Shown: positions 35,101 to 47,474 of the stretch, piece after piece | How the letters are laid out: each line of letters opens with the position of its first letter | Position numbering within the stretch: the stretch's first letter is position 1 | Source of the DNA: Pohlia nutans | Lineage: Eukaryota; Streptophyta; Bryopsida; Bryales; Mniaceae | DNA: 64,000 nucleotides | NCBI GenBank assembly: GCA_022496805.1 | Contig: CM040099.1 | Coordinates: 19,700,031 to 19,764,030, forward strand | Direction: 5' to 3' | Translations under genes and position numbers: made by a program | Notes under the pieces: generated by a model | Databases searched by the model: none | Told to the model about the DNA's origin: nothing | Seen by the model: only the letters and a program-made list of their open reading frames with translations

Positions 35101-38100
35101 GGTGCAATTTTTGAATATATAGATAAGATCCTGATACAATCAAATGTTACTGAAAACCTTATCATGTTATTCATAAGATCCATGTGACACTATTTCTGGT
35201 TGATGGGAAGCATATCACTGCAATTCATGAAAAGAGTTAGTGACAAGCACATTCTTATGAATATTTGTCTGGTGGTGGCCGTAGATATCGATTTTGGATC
35301 CGGCAAATCTCTTGGTTTTATTTTCTGGCCGTTCGCCTGGCAACTCGTCAGGCATTGCTGGCTTGAAATTTGTGGTTACGCAACCACTGAAAGAAGAGGA
35401 TGGGTCCACTGAAGCTGTTGAGTCCACTGAAGATGTTAAGGCCACTGAAGCTGTTGAGGCCACTGAAGCTGTTGAGGCCACTGAGGCTGTTGAAGCCACT
35501 GAAGCGGTGGAGTCCACTGAAGCTGTTGAGGCCACTGAAGCGAAGGACCAAAATTTAAAACAACCGAAGTCTACTGCGAGTGCTATCACGGTGCTATATG
35601 CAGTGAATGAAGAAGCAACCGTCACTGTTCTGGACGGGACTACTGGCGAGTTTCTCGGTTCAGGGCCCAGGCAGCCTGAAGTATCTTCGAAAACTCTATG
35701 CATTGATGTTATAGGTGAGCAATTACTGTCAAAACCTCGTTCAATGTACCTCAACATGTTGCTCTTTGCTTTTCAGTTTATGAAGGATTCACCTTTCCAA
35801 CACTGTTGTGAAATGAACATGTCCCATAGTTCTTAATGATGGCTGATTGATTGCCATCTGAAGCCGAAAGTTTCCTTGACTTATGTAAATTTTAGATCAC
35901 GGTTCATGTGTCATTGGTGTGTATTGACATCTTTACTCTGAATTATGTGACTTTCCTATTCCCTACGTTTCATAATAAGAGTACCTTTTTTGGCGTGTTT
36001 CAATTTGACGTTTCTTTTGGCAAAAAAAGTCATCTCAATGCTCAAAGAATGGGCTATCTATAATAGTAGTATGTAGTTTTTTTCACTCTCATTGTCCGCC
36101 CTGTTTGAAGTGGACAGTGCTCACGTTTTGAAGTATAAAACATATTATACCAAAAATGTGGACTCTTGTTATGAAACGGAGGGAGTACAATTCCGAGTGT
36201 AACTCATAATTGCATGCTTCAGACGTTTCTACAATATCAGCTGTCGAAGGAGTTTCGGAGCCAGATCCAAGTGCAAAGTCATCAAAAGCACCGCAAACAA
36301 GCTCCTGCCTATTTTTGTGTACACAAGATTGGATCCACCTTGTTTCCACACCCTTGCAGGTGAGCTGATTCATTTATTTTTTATTTATTTTTCCGGCTCA
36401 TTCTTTTTTTGAGTTCCTTGTGATATTTTTGTGATTTTGTGGGTGCAAGTACTTACTTCCGTGGCCATCCATTATTTCAACTTTGCTTTCTTGTTGGCAT
36501 GCTGTGAATATCAAAGAGATTAAGGATTCACTGGAGTGTTTGATTGTGCTAATGGTGAACAGAGCATTGGAGATACTTTGCTAGAAGTGAAACTGGAGCA
36601 CTCCTGTTGTTGGGCCTCCACATTTGAGAACCCCTCTACGCACGCTTTGGGCGCAATACTGCTGTACCAGTCTGGTCACCTCGAAATACGGTAAACCTTC
36701 TTAAATAACACTTCGTAATATTTGTGATAGGATAATATCATAATTTTTTTAACAGTTTGATTTTTTGATAATATTGACAAAGTACTACATAACACTTATT
36801 CAGGAAGTCTCAATACTCCCCCACAGTAAAGGACTCCAGGCAAAATATTTTACCCAGCTGCATGGGTTAATAATGTTATGTTGGGATCAAATTTTGTCCA
36901 AACTGCAGGTATTGAAGGTAATTCTATTTTCAACTCAACTTGCTCACGTGTTCAAATGCTTTTATCGGTGCAGGTCGCTTCCTGATCTACGAATTGTGAC
37001 GGAAACCACATTGACCCAATGCTTACATTGGCAGCTTGAGCTCAGTTCCAGTTTCCTGGCCACACTCAGTTCTGCTGCTTATGGACGGATCACTATGGTA
37101 CACTATATTCATTCTATCTTTCTTTTCTTTCTATATGACCGAATGCTGTTGGTATAAATTCCGAAATTTTCTTGAATTTTAACTTCCCCTTGGTCCTTAG
37201 GGTCTGAAGCTGGTACTTTGTTGCATCATTATACTTGGGCTCCTCCCTTGACTTTTTGAGTATTAATCTTTATTGAAAAACAGTGTCGACATTCAGCATT
37301 GATGTCTAATGGACAAGCCTTTAGTTACTGGTATAAGTTCATATCCACCTGTATTGTTATGGCTGCAGATAAGTGAAGAAAAAGAGCTCATTCACCTTTC
37401 AGTGCTTGCAAAGGAGAATGACTTGAGGTACTACATAGTGACTTAAAATTGTAGTCACTTGACATTTGCAACTTGAATCTTACTGATTTGCAAATTGATA
37501 CACATGCTTAGTACAGCATTTTCTCTGGTGTTAGCTATAAAAGTAAGAATATCGTTCACCATTGGCTACTCTGCAGTACTCTTTGCGTTGCCAGGAAATT
37601 TATGGCTAATAATTTACCTTGTCATATGGTTGGCTCTTCAATTTCCCCTCTTAGTGCACCAGAATCGTCACTGCGATTATATGACAAGGACCTGGGAGCT
37701 GCAGCTGAGGCTGCAATGAAATTTACCTCTTTGACACGAAAGAAGGTACAAGTGAACGCTGACACCCCTGTATTAGATTGTGACCCGTATAAAAGTGGGT
37801 AAGAGTGACCACCTAATTACGTGACTGGAGGCATCGTTTTCTTTTGTGTAATGATAGGCCTTTCTGGACAAATTTGATCAGTTTGGAGTAAACAGTGTTT
37901 TCATTAAAATTAGACCGTTGCAAGAACTTTTAGATGTCACCATATAGGAAGTCTTTCCCATAAGTCATGGAGAGGTCTCCATATGGTTACATTCATTATG
38001 TTAAGGTCTCTATGTATCATGGGAAGGCCTTTGTATAGTCATTGTGACCATAGGGATATCTCTCCATGCATCATGAGGAAGATGATGTCTTTTGGATTTC

Positions 38101-41100
38101 TTGAAATAATCTAAATTTTTTTATAAACCTTGTTAGTAATTCAATTCTGACTGAAGATTTGTAGTCCTCATACGATCAACTCGGACCAGGAGAGGTGTAT
38201 GCAGCACTAAACTTCCCGATTCATGATTTATTACCTTTTTGTGAAGTGTAATGCAGAATTTCCCGATGAAACTTTTTGGGACTAGTCTTAGGTAATCTAT
38301 GGGCATTGGCCCCAGTTTTGTGTCGAACAATAACAGATTTAAATGACATTGCAGTCTGGATCTAAACAAGGATTGTTGGGGGTTATAAAGAGCGCACTTG
38401 AACAAGAACCTGCTGTACATCCTGCATCGGAGCTGCCCAAGCTTTTCTCAACTCAACCTTTTACGGTCCCTGAAATCCAGCCGTACGATTTGTCCAAAAC
38501 AGACTCTTTGGGCCTGGACATCGATCAAGAGATTGGTAGGCCATTTCTGTTGCACGTTGTTTTAGCTGTTTCTTTTCAAGTCACCAGTTTTATGTATACT
38601 TTCCAGTTGATAACAAGAAATGAAATGTGTTGGAAGCGTGACAAGCATAAATCAGAACTCTGGGTAAAGAAGCTTCGCTGATTTCATTTGAAATCTTAGA
38701 CAGCGAACTTCAATTGGTTGCTACAATCTGAAAATTAAAAGTCAGAGCTTTTTAGAAGTGCATCATTCGTAGCTTTCCAACAAGCTACCAACCACAACAT
38801 TTGACCCAAAAATGAGCAAGAAATCTCATAAAAGATCAGTGTGTATTGATCCTCTTGTGTAGTTTACTATCATAATTGCTTGCTGTGATCTCAATACTCC
38901 GAGTTAGGAAGCGTATCATAACTTATTACTCCCTCCGTCCCAAAGTTATTGTCATGTTTGAAAGTGCTTTTTTAACTAGGTCAAAAAAATGCTTCCTTGT
39001 GGCTAATTTTATTTAGGTTGCAATGAACACATGCAATGTTCTTCAATCATTCTAGTGACATAATTTGGAACCTTTATTGTCATGTTTGAAAGTCATGTTT
39101 GAAAGTGCTTTTTTAAGTAGGTCAAAAAAAGTAAGAAACATGATTAATAACTTTGGGACGGAGAGAGTAATATATTATTTTCAACGATATACCACTCAAA
39201 ACATTTGGTTGAGAATTGAGCACAGAATCCAATGAATCTTTTTGGTGTGCAACCATTGATGGTAGCATCATTAGTTACCAGGATTCTTTTGTTTTCATGA
39301 TTCTATACATGCTAATGTCTTCCTGTGCTGAACGCAGATGATATTTTGATCGACCTTGATGACATGGGTGTGAATTCTTCACCGACGTCATCTGGAGAGC
39401 CCAGTAGCCGCAAAATTGTTCTTCATAGAGTTACCGGCAGCCCCAAAGGTATACACCACATCCTGCATGAAAGACTTTGTAGGGCCAGTATTTGTAATTA
39501 ATATGACGTTATTTTATTTAGCATTCATTGTTAACCCTAAATTCTCTGCTCGCGAACTTGGACTTGATTTTATTTCTGATTTTCGCTTGCAGCATCCATG
39601 TTTTGGAGGAATCAAGTTGAACCTGTGCTAGCTATTGTGGTATTATGGCAGTATTTGTTTAATTGGGAGTTCTCCACCATATTCGGACTTCTTGAAATCT
39701 ACAACTGGCATAGATCCAGTGGGAAAAGTCTCAATATGGTGGAAAAGTTCCATATTGCCATTATTACTTAACCCCTAAAGGACCACAAGGCCACCAGGTG
39801 GCTCCTGTTTTTTTCAGTAATTTTGAGTTGGTCTTATGTAGATTTTTTTTGTTAATTTTTTCTTAAAAAATCATTTAACATATGTAATATTCTTCACTTA
39901 TTCCAGTGATATAAAATCTGGTCCCATTCAAATTATAATTTTCACAATATGATCGTTTTAAAACCATGAATCCTTGGTCCTTTAGGGGTTAACAGAAACC
40001 AGAGAAAGAGGTGAGATTGTTTCTTATGTATTGACCGTGTACTTTGTAACCAGGAAAAGAGGTTATAAGCGAAGAAACCACCAGGGCACAACTATTCGGA
40101 GATGATGGAAAACCAAGACAGCGCACGGCAGATGAAATTAAAGCTGCGTATGGTCACGCCCCCAAGGCTGTGGTAAGCTTAATTGTTCAGGAACCTGATT
40201 CAGAATTTCCAATACCTATATCACTGCAGAAAATCTAGCCATGTTACAATTGGCAGGGTTTAATGCAGCTAAGTTTTCTAGAAGGGGATTTTTCTTCGGT
40301 AGAGGGCTCCAAAACCAACAGGGTTCTAAGTCCAACAGAATCTAGACCATGCATTTATTTTAGAACACAAATCTAGGCACATCATAGAGCTCTATTTGGA
40401 TGTTGACCAAAATGATAAGCTATCTATGGTCTACCTAGATTTAGTTTCTAGGATGATTATAGTGCCTAGATTTTGTTGGAATTACAACCCTGTTGGTTTT
40501 GGAGCCCTCTACCTTATATGGATAAAATAGTATGTTTATAGATAGATAGATAGAAACTCCAGTCCCTTTTTAGCAAGGGGCCGGCGTGAATGACGTGTCC
40601 GTTCGTAATGCCAATGACTTGATGCCCCCCGGACAAGGGGAAATTGGGACAATACTACTCTCCCCTTTCGAGGATGGACACTATAGTGACACACTATGCT
40701 ACTAGCTAGCTAGCCACTAGTGCCTTGAAGATACCGGACATGGTATCCCCCCAAAGGGCTTTGAGATACCCATACAACAAGGTCCAAGGACTTATTGCTC
40801 ATACATCCAGCTACATTACAGGACTTATTGCTCAAGGGTGGGTTTATTGCTTTGGTGCAGGATGCTGCAAGTGCTGCTGCAATGGCTAGGGATAAACTAA
40901 TGGAGCGAGGCGAAAAGCTTCAGGTAAAACCTTTCCAAACCTGTTCCTCATATTTCTCTGCTGCCAGTTTTTTTACCCCCTAAAGGACCAAGAAGCCCAA
41001 ATTGGAACTCATATTTTTCTAAGCAGTTTTGAGTAGCTCCTTCTTTTTGTTTTTGTAATCAACACATGTAATGTTCTTCATTGATTCTAGTGATATAAAA

Positions 41101-41392
41101 TTTGGTTTCATCTGAATTATATTGATCGATGAAATTTGCCATTTTAAAACCATGAACCCTTGGTCATTTGGGGGTTATATGATTCCTGAAACAGTCTAAT
41201 TTGACTGAAAACACTCTTTCTGCATTGTAGTGGTTGATTATAAATATCCACTAGAATACTTACCAATATACTATTGAAACGCAGTCTCTCAATGACAAGA
41301 CGGAGGAAATGCAAGCAGGAGCAGAGAATTTTGCATCCATAGCTGAGCAACTCGCGAAGAAATACGAGAGACGAAAATGGTGGGAATTTTAA
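29191..41392 (+). CDS. TYN: Tomosyn / Lgl-family WD40 protein with C-terminal R-SNARE motif
   Basis: 24 exons: 29191-29352, 29817-29953, 30726-30810, 30911-30964, 31113-31204, 31676-31779, 31895-31973, 32346-32895, 33366-33695, 33921-34130, 34278-34361, 34475-34550, 34687-34814, 35285-35714, 36223-36359, 36563-36690, 36974-37097, 37369-37427, 37655-37745, 38355-38535, 39338-39448, 40054-40172, 40861-40923 and 41285-41392. They total 3642 nt and 1213 aa, with every phase consistent. WD-type blades are recognisable ([78 protein letters not shown]). Exon 14 carries an acidic hexapeptide repeat. The C-terminal R-SNARE homology (about 1158-1213: MERGEKLQ with the zero-layer Arg, ending RRKWWEF) is that of tomosyn, a syntaxin-binding regulator of vesicle fusion. 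The exon 10 start is the least certain border. Confidence 0.9.
29551..29719. mobile_element. TTAA-CCC element, family F, left-truncated (tomosyn intron 1)
   Basis: It shares GACACTGTTGATCTTGTAG, GTATTGCAATCAGAAA and GTAAAATGAGAAAATGCCACC with 30288-30526. It ends TTTAGACGCTGAGGAGTTAA, a decayed form of the right end. Confidence 0.65.
30288..30526. mobile_element. TTAA-CCC element, family F (tomosyn intron 2)
   Basis: TTAACCCCTAAGCGTC at the left and GACGCTTAGGGGTTAA at the right, a perfect 16-bp inverted repeat. The length is 239 bp, with no ORF. Confidence 0.85.
31321..31521. repeat. Intronic dispersed repeat, copy 1 (second copy 33084-33283)
   Basis: CTTCCATATCTATAAGAGTT, GAAATAAACCATTCAGGA and the next 150 bp align with 33084-33283 in the same orientation in another tomosyn intron, roughly 75-80% alike by eye. 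No terminal inverted repeats were found. Either a duplicated intron segment or an unclassified SINE-like repeat. Confidence 0.6.
32058..32302. mobile_element. Stowaway-like MITE (tomosyn intron 7)
   Basis: It begins CTCCCTCTGTCCGGAAATAA and ends TTATGTCCGGACAGAAGGAG, flanked by TA on both sides (32056-32057 and 32303-32304). CTCCCTCYGTCC tips with TA duplication are typical of plant Stowaway-type elements. Confidence 0.8.
33084..33283. repeat. Intronic dispersed repeat, copy 2
   Basis: Counterpart of 31321-31521 (CTTTCCATATCTACAGGAGTT onward), in tomosyn intron 8. Confidence 0.6.
34955..35110. repeat. Imperfect palindromic intron repeat, relatives at 37930-38085 and 48575-48670
   Basis: Blocks such as ATCTCCCTATGGTTACA, GTATGGAGACTTTCCCATA, CATGGGGAG and GTGACCATA recur in shuffled and inverted order at the three places, all in tomosyn introns or the duplicated tail. 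Each copy can fold on itself. Probably an old MITE family; the ends are not definable by eye. Confidence 0.45.
35400..35550 (+). repeat. 18-nt coding microsatellite encoding a Glu-rich hexapeptide repeat
   Basis: About eight tandem units of the type (A/S)TEAVE inside tomosyn exon 14, in frame. Unit differences are mostly GCC/TCC and GTT/GCG changes. It sits in a loop between conserved segments (after TQPLKEEDG, before AITVLYAVN). Confidence 0.9.
35957..36187. mobile_element. Stowaway-like MITE, decayed left end (tomosyn intron 14)
   Basis: The left end CTATTCCCTACGTTTCATAATAAG and the right end CTTGTTATGAAACGGAGGGAG pair, and TA follows the right end. The internal sequence TTTTCACTCTCATTGTCCGCCC is shared with 32180-32205. 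Confidence 0.65.
38929..39167. mobile_element. Stowaway-like MITE (tomosyn intron 20)
   Basis: CTCCCTCCGTCCCAAAGTTA at the left and TAACTTTGGGACGGAGAGAG at the right, with TA on both sides. Closely related to 43979-44229. Confidence 0.85.
39768..39992. mobile_element. TTAA-CCC MITE, family A (tomosyn intron 21)
   Basis: TTAACCCCTAAAGGACCACA at the left and CCTTGGTCCTTTAGGGGTTAA at the right. 225 bp. Nearly identical inside to 1377-1615 (CCACCAGGTGGCTCCTGT). Confidence 0.88.
40972..41178. mobile_element. TTAA-CCC MITE, family A, decayed flanks (tomosyn intron 23)
   Basis: TTTACCCCCTAAAGGACCAAG at the left and TTGGTCATTTGGGGGTTAT at the right. Both TTAA motifs carry one substitution. Internal match to the family. 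Confidence 0.75.
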
Positions 41393-42618
41393 TCAGATAA
41401 TTTCACTTGATATGGCAGCTAAAACGCTTTACCATTATTTATATTCTTTTAACAATTAAAGTAGGTAGATGTAAATTTCTGGATTGCAGGAAAGTGTATT
41501 GCAAGAATATTTGCAGGAATCAGTATCCACATTGTACAAAGTACGGCCAACTATTGAACAGGAAAAAACGTAAACTGTGTTTCGGTTTGCATTATTTTGA
41601 TGCCATCCTTGGTTGTCTATGAACTCTATGGGAGTCTTTGCAATGCACACTAATATTATTCTTAGCCATTCTTTGTACAGGTAATCGATTATTGGATTTT
41701 TTCACACTCGGAAGGCAGCAAAATCTAAAGAACTATTACTGGAGGTTGTAAGTTCAACGTTAGTAGCCTAATCCTTGAATTTTTCCTAACGAGAATTATG
41801 AATTGCTAAATTCAGGGCATGCTCTGATGCAATAATATTTGGCAGATTTGCAGGCACTCTATTGTAATGCACATATTGTGCCATTGGGAAATCTGCTGAA
41901 GCTCTAATGTCCTAAGTGCGTAGGGCTTTGGGATATAACCTAGATGTATTGTTTAAGATGGGCTTGTGAGTTTCAACTTCAAGGAACAATTGTAGGATGT
42001 AGTGGTTTGAGGGTAAATGAATTTACAATTAAAATTGTAGGATGTAGTGGTTTGAGGGTAAATGAATTTACAATTAAATTTACAAGTTGACATTGGAAAT
42101 CCACCAATATTATAGTTGTGATATTTGAATGTCATTGTGATTCGCTAACATCAAAATCATTAAGGTAAGAGGTACAGTTGCCGTCATTTCAACCTGCATG
42201 GAGCGCTGATTTGCAGCACAAAACACACAAAAAACTTTGGGTTTAATAAGCAAGCTCAATTTTTAATTAATTTTTTCACAATGTATGATTTTGTTATAAA
42301 TTTTCAAACTGAATACGCATAGACCACTATTGATGTTCTTAGGTGTACGAATGAATGTCTTTCATTTCTAGTCCAATCAAATTGTTAACTTGGTATTCAT
42401 AATTAATGCTTGTGATAACTAGATTGAGAACTCTTGAAACTGAAATAGGTGCTTTTATAGGTGACCACAATTGGTACCTAACAGTTTCTAATGCTTTTAT
42501 TTAATGTTTCAAAAGCAGAGAAGTTGTTTACATGAGCACTGTTTTAGTACGGTAGAGGTGTTTTGAGATTTTTCTAAAAGTGATTAAAAATGTGTTAATA
42601 GATAATAACCTTATCATT
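41393..42618. other. Region after tomosyn copy 1
   Basis: Parts of 41430-41560 (ATTTATATTCTTTTAACA, GATTGCAGGAAAGTGTATTGCAAGAA) match 50350-50670, so the duplication that made the second SNARE tail extends past the stop codon. A direct 45-bp duplication (TTGTAGGATGTAGTGGTTTG...) lies at 41989-42078. No gene. Confidence 0.55.
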
Positions 42619-43371
42619 TTAACCCCTAATGCCCACAACCCTCTCCAGAGTTGAAAAATTGAAGAGATGCATTATAAAATGCAACTAAGAGGGATATTTT
42701 GAACTTGATGTATGAGTAAAAGTTGTACATTATGAATTTTAGATTCTATCAAGATTGCAATCACCAATGTTTTTGTATGAAATTTGAATCTTAAAATTAT
42801 AAATTCTTTTGTAATTCGATTACGAATAAGATGTTGACAATTTTTGGATGAAATTTGTTGTGATGGGGTTGAAAGTGTAGTGATTTTTGGAGATGTTTTG
42901 GTTGCTTTTGGTTGAGAAAATGAAGTTTATCGAGTCTAGTTTTTTACTTCACCTTTTGGATCTTGTAAATTTCAAGTATTGAATATTTTATTTTTGTTGC
43001 AAGCTATGTAGCTCAAGGTCTGAATTACACTGCATAGGATGTTCACCTTTTGAATTTTAAATTTTAAATTGAAAAAATTTACGAAAAATATATCATGTGA
43101 TATTTCATTGTCATTTGCACATGTTCTAAAAAAATTATTTTTTTGAAGATTTTTTGTAATTAATATGAATTTCTTGAACTATTTGACCTAAAAATTTGTA
43201 AAAAGTTCATTTTGTATCAAAAACATTGAATTGTTTTAAGACTAATAGGAAACATAAAGTTTTATGCATGAAAATAATTAAACAATATATTTCAACAAAG
43301 TTTTAAAGATAAATTGTTTATGAAAGTGTAGTTTGACTATTCTACAAAGGAATGGGACATTAAAGGGTTAA
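42619..43371. mobile_element. TTAA-CCC element, family B-related, inverted
   Basis: TTAACCCCTAATGCCC at the left and GGGACATTAAAGGGTTAA at the right. The left 330 bp are family B in reverse orientation (AGTGATTTTTGGAGATGTTT, GATGAAATTTGTTGTGAT). The remainder differs. 753 bp, so it is a chimeric or recombined relative. Confidence 0.72.
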
Positions 43372-43978
43372 GAAAAACATTTGAGTTGATTTTGATACAC
43401 ATTTTTTAAGATCATTGAGTTTGACAGGGAGTTTGATTGTCCATTTTGACAATATGAGGTCAATATGAGTGCAAAACACTCTGAATTGATTTTCTAATAA
43501 TTGTTCTTCAATAAACCTTTAGATCTAGAAGTTAAACGCAAAGTGTTCCAAAAAAATATTAAAAATAGAGCTTTAGTTTAGCAATATGAGCATTGCAAAG
43601 AAAACGATTTTTATTGAAGCCCCAAAGACTCTTGTTATTACTTCATAAATAATATATGTATATTTTTTTTGAAGCCCCAAAGACTCTTGTTTGAACTTAG
43701 TGACAATTCAGAATTTTAATTATATTCAAAATGTATTGTAAATTTTGATTTTTTATATTTTATTTATTAAGAATTAAAATTGTATTTGTGATTAGATGGA
43801 CAGGTGTAAGTTCATTTCATTTTTTGAAATCCACACTAAATAGTAAATATTGTAAAATATCATGAAAAGTGCTTTTTTACATAAAGAATAGTGCAATTGC
43901 AACATTATTTTTTGAATATTTAATTGTTGTGTACAACTATACCAACTACTACTAATTTACATACTTTTGTATCATATA
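43372..43978. other. Intergenic or intronic, nothing recognised
   Basis: AT-rich. The phrase GAAGCCCCAAAGACTCTTGTT occurs twice (about 43616 and 43671), a 55-bp direct duplication. Confidence 0.5.
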
Positions 43979-44229
43979 CTCCCTCCGTCCCAAAGTTATT
44001 GTCATGTTTGAAAGTCATGTTTGAAAGTGCTTTTTTAAGTAGGTCAAAAAAATACTTCCTTGTGGCTAATTTTATTTCAGTGGCAATGAACACATGCAAT
44101 GTTCTTCAATCGTTCTAGTGACATAATTTGGAACCTTTTTTAATCATGTTTCTTACTAAATGATCAATGGAATTGGCTCAAAAAAATACCAAGCAAACAA
44201 GTTGGACAATAACTTTGGGACGGAGGGAG
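43979..44229. mobile_element. Stowaway-like MITE
   Basis: CTCCCTCCGTCCCAAAGTTA at the left and TAACTTTGGGACGGAGGGAG at the right, with TA on both sides. Shares CTTGTGGCTAATTTTATTT and ACACATGCAATGTTCTTCAAT with 38929-39167. Confidence 0.87.
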
Positions 44230-44331
44230 TAATTTTGAGTATTAGTATATGTGTATAATACAGAAAAAATATATATTTTTGTTTAAAATTGACATTTTAC
44301 ATGCTTGTAAATAAAATGCATGTACCCTACA

Positions 44332-44603
44332 CTCGGGGGGTGCATTCTACATTATGTTTGAGAATCACGTGCGTTCATGACCCCTTCTAAAAACCCCCTT
44401 GTATACGAGAGGTTATATGTCTAAATACCTTTGTATACAGATGTATTCCATTTTAAATATATGTTTAGTGTAAGTATACGTGAATATTTTCAGTACTAAA
44501 TGTGTTTATTGTATGTATACGTAATACAACAGTGTTCAAATTAATACCCCTTCTATGCACTCATGTATACTCGTACATGTTTAGTACAGTGCACCCCCGA
44601 GAC
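44332..44603. mobile_element. Possible MITE with CTCGGGGGTGCA ends
   Basis: CTCGGGGGGTGCA near 44332 and TGCACCCCCGAG near 44591 are inverted, each next to CCCTACA. The interior carries several related TATACG / GTATAC motifs. No target duplication seen. Confidence 0.5.
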
Positions 44604-45440
44604 CCTACATTAAAAAATCGTCACATATTTTCAATAAATCTTAGGAGCAATCATTAATTATTTGAACTTCCTAATTAAAAGAAATTAAAAATTTGAACCT
44701 CCTTTGGCAAAAGTTATACTAACCTTGAATACATGTTGTGTTCAAATTGTTTATGACACTATTTCAAATCCCATATTATATATCCTAAGACTATAATAAA
44801 AGTGTTTAAACACGTTTATAGTTTTGGAATCCTTGAATTTATTTCTAAATTTAACAGTAATTCTAGTGCTTGATTGTATAGTAATTTTTGGAAAATGATT
44901 CTTTTGTGTTGTGTTTATATTGTACATGTGTTTTAAAAGTATATGTGAAAAAATCAATTCAAAGATTTGTAAAATATGTTGAAGTTGTATTCTGATTTTT
45001 TTGTTCATTTGTCAAGGTTTATGTATTTAACAAAAACTTGTTACAATTTTGTATAAATTATGTTAAAAAAACCGATTCCTACTATTATCAAAATTTATGT
45101 ACTTCAATGTAACACCAAAAGAAAATGTTGAAATTTTAATATCACAAAATTTTAACAAAACATTGCTACATATTACATAGTGTATTTAGAAAGGTCATAA
45201 AGTGTTTTTATGGGATCTATTTGTACTAAAAAGAGTAGTGAAGGAAAAGATTCCAAAGCTGTTGCCGACGACTTTGGCATCAATTACAATTGTTATCAAC
45301 CTATTGAAAAAAATGGTAAGGGTAGAGTTCTCATTTTTCCAATGAATCTAAAGACCTTTTACAAGTGTCTTTGAATTTAAATTGCAATTTAGTTTGATAT
45401 TTTGTGATTTTGTGTATGCTAATGTCTATATATTTTGCAG
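44604..45440. other. AT-rich spacer, nothing recognised
   Basis: No exon or repeat end seen before the first exon-like block of the duplicated tomosyn tail at 45441. Confidence 0.45.
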
Positions 45441-46897
45441 TTGTTACAAGTGTAAAGTCTTCACCAACAAGCTCTGGAGATTCTAGTATGCTCCAATCCT
45501 TCATTCCAGTCAAAAAATCTTGGTCATAATGGTCATAGTACATAATTGTTATAATGTAGAGTTTACATATTCAAGTAACACTAAAAAGTCTATCAACGTT
45601 AAAACCCTAACAAATTTTCTAATCTCAAACATTGTTATAAAAATTTCATCAAATTGATTAAATAAACTATGTATCTTGAAGATAATCTTAGAGATTCTTT
45701 GAAAAAGTCCAAGCGTGCCTTACGATTCTCCTCCATTTGTGCACAATGACTATTTAAATTTCATTCAAAAAAGATGCAATGAAATTTGACATATTTATTT
45801 ATTCTCAATAAAATTATTTTCTTGTAATTTTGAGGTTTTAATTTTTCAATTGATTTCTTATTCAACTTGTGTTCGAGTTTCAAGTTTCGTATCAAATGAA
45901 AGATAATGTTAAAATAAATCTTAAGAGCTTATATTCCATTGTAATTTGAAAATTTGAGATCCCAATGGCTAATCATAGATTTTGCTTCGTTCTACATATT
46001 GTTGAAAACCCTAAATTTCTTTTGTTTACAATCTATTTGCACATGTTCAATTGCATGTTAGCATATAGGTTCATGAATGAAGTTGAACAAGTATTTAATT
46101 TTTTGTCGGTTGTCAAGATTGACAAAAAATAATTATTAGAAGAGAAGCTCAAATCTTAAAGAAAATATTTTATCAAAAACAATCTATTTTGAATGGTGAA
46201 TAAGAGAATCTTGAAGCAAAAGAACTATTTTGAAAATTACTCATGTTGTGACAAAATACTTGTGTGTAGACAATCACCAATTTGATTCCAATCTTTATCT
46301 AACCTTTTAAATTTTTATCTCAAGTGGTACTTATATTAAAATGAAATGTGGAAGAAACCTTCACATAAAAGACAAACTAAGAGACAAACAGAGAATTTTA
46401 CACCAGTTTCTTTGTCTCTATTTCCTCTTTTTCATTTTTTATTGTCAACCTTTTGAATTTTCTTTGTTCCCTTCTTGATTTAAACTACTGCATTTATTTA
46501 TTTTTATCAAAAAAACTCTATTGGGTATTTGAATAAGTAACTATTAGATTCTATATAGGCTTTTAAAGAATGATTCTCACTTTTGGTTAAGAATATTATA
46601 TATCTATTGATCGTGTCCTTTGTAACCAGGAAAAGAAGCCACTAGATCACAACCATCAGGAGATGATGGCAGACCTAGACAACGCTCAGCAGCTGACATC
46701 AAAGCTGCTTATGGTCGCGGCGGGGTAAACTAAACTTCATTTGTCATCATCGTCTGATCTCCATTTAGGTCTCTTTTTAGTAATTCAAGTAATTATTGGG
46801 TTGCATAGATTCTATCCTATAATCGGGATGCATGTAGATTTAGTGTCACTCTTGTTGTTCAAAAGGTAGGAATATGGAACCTTGAATGATTAAACTC

Positions 46898-47474
46898 TTA
46901 ACCCCTAACCGCCCAACCATGCATATTTTGCTTGATGTCCAGATTTCATCCGCAATTTCTCATTCGTCATGCACTTTTTGTAGTGTGATTTTTTTACAGA
47001 TTTTTTTATGGGAAGTTAGCTTCATGTATGTGTGATCCGATCGAAAAGGAAACAATTTTTGAAAAAATTATTCCTCATTTTGTGTTGCTGTATTTCACCC
47101 AAAAGTTTGAAGATTTTAGTCTAAAAGTGTTCTTGAAAAAATAAACTCATAAAATCAAGCATCTAAAAAATCTCCAAAAATCACTATACATAGAGTACTA
47201 TATTATAAGCCATCACAACAAATTTCATCCCCATACTGTCAATATCTTATTTGTAATCAAATTACAAAACAATTTTTTATTTTATGTTTCAAAAATTATA
47301 GAAAAATATTAGTGATAGCAATCATAGATCTAACCGTATAGATTGAATCTAAATTTCAAAATGTATAACTTTTGTTTGTACATCAAGTTTCAAATATTCA
47401 TGTTAGTTGCATTTTATAACGCATCTTTGCAAAACTGCCCAAATTGGACATGGGTGAGGACATTTAGGGGTTAA
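46898..47474. mobile_element. TTAA-CCC element, family B, copy 3
   Basis: TTAACCCCTAACCGCCCAACC at the left and GGACATTTAGGGGTTAA at the right. 577 bp, the same length as 13530-14106 and collinear with it throughout. It lies between the duplicated exons 22 and 23. Confidence 0.88.
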
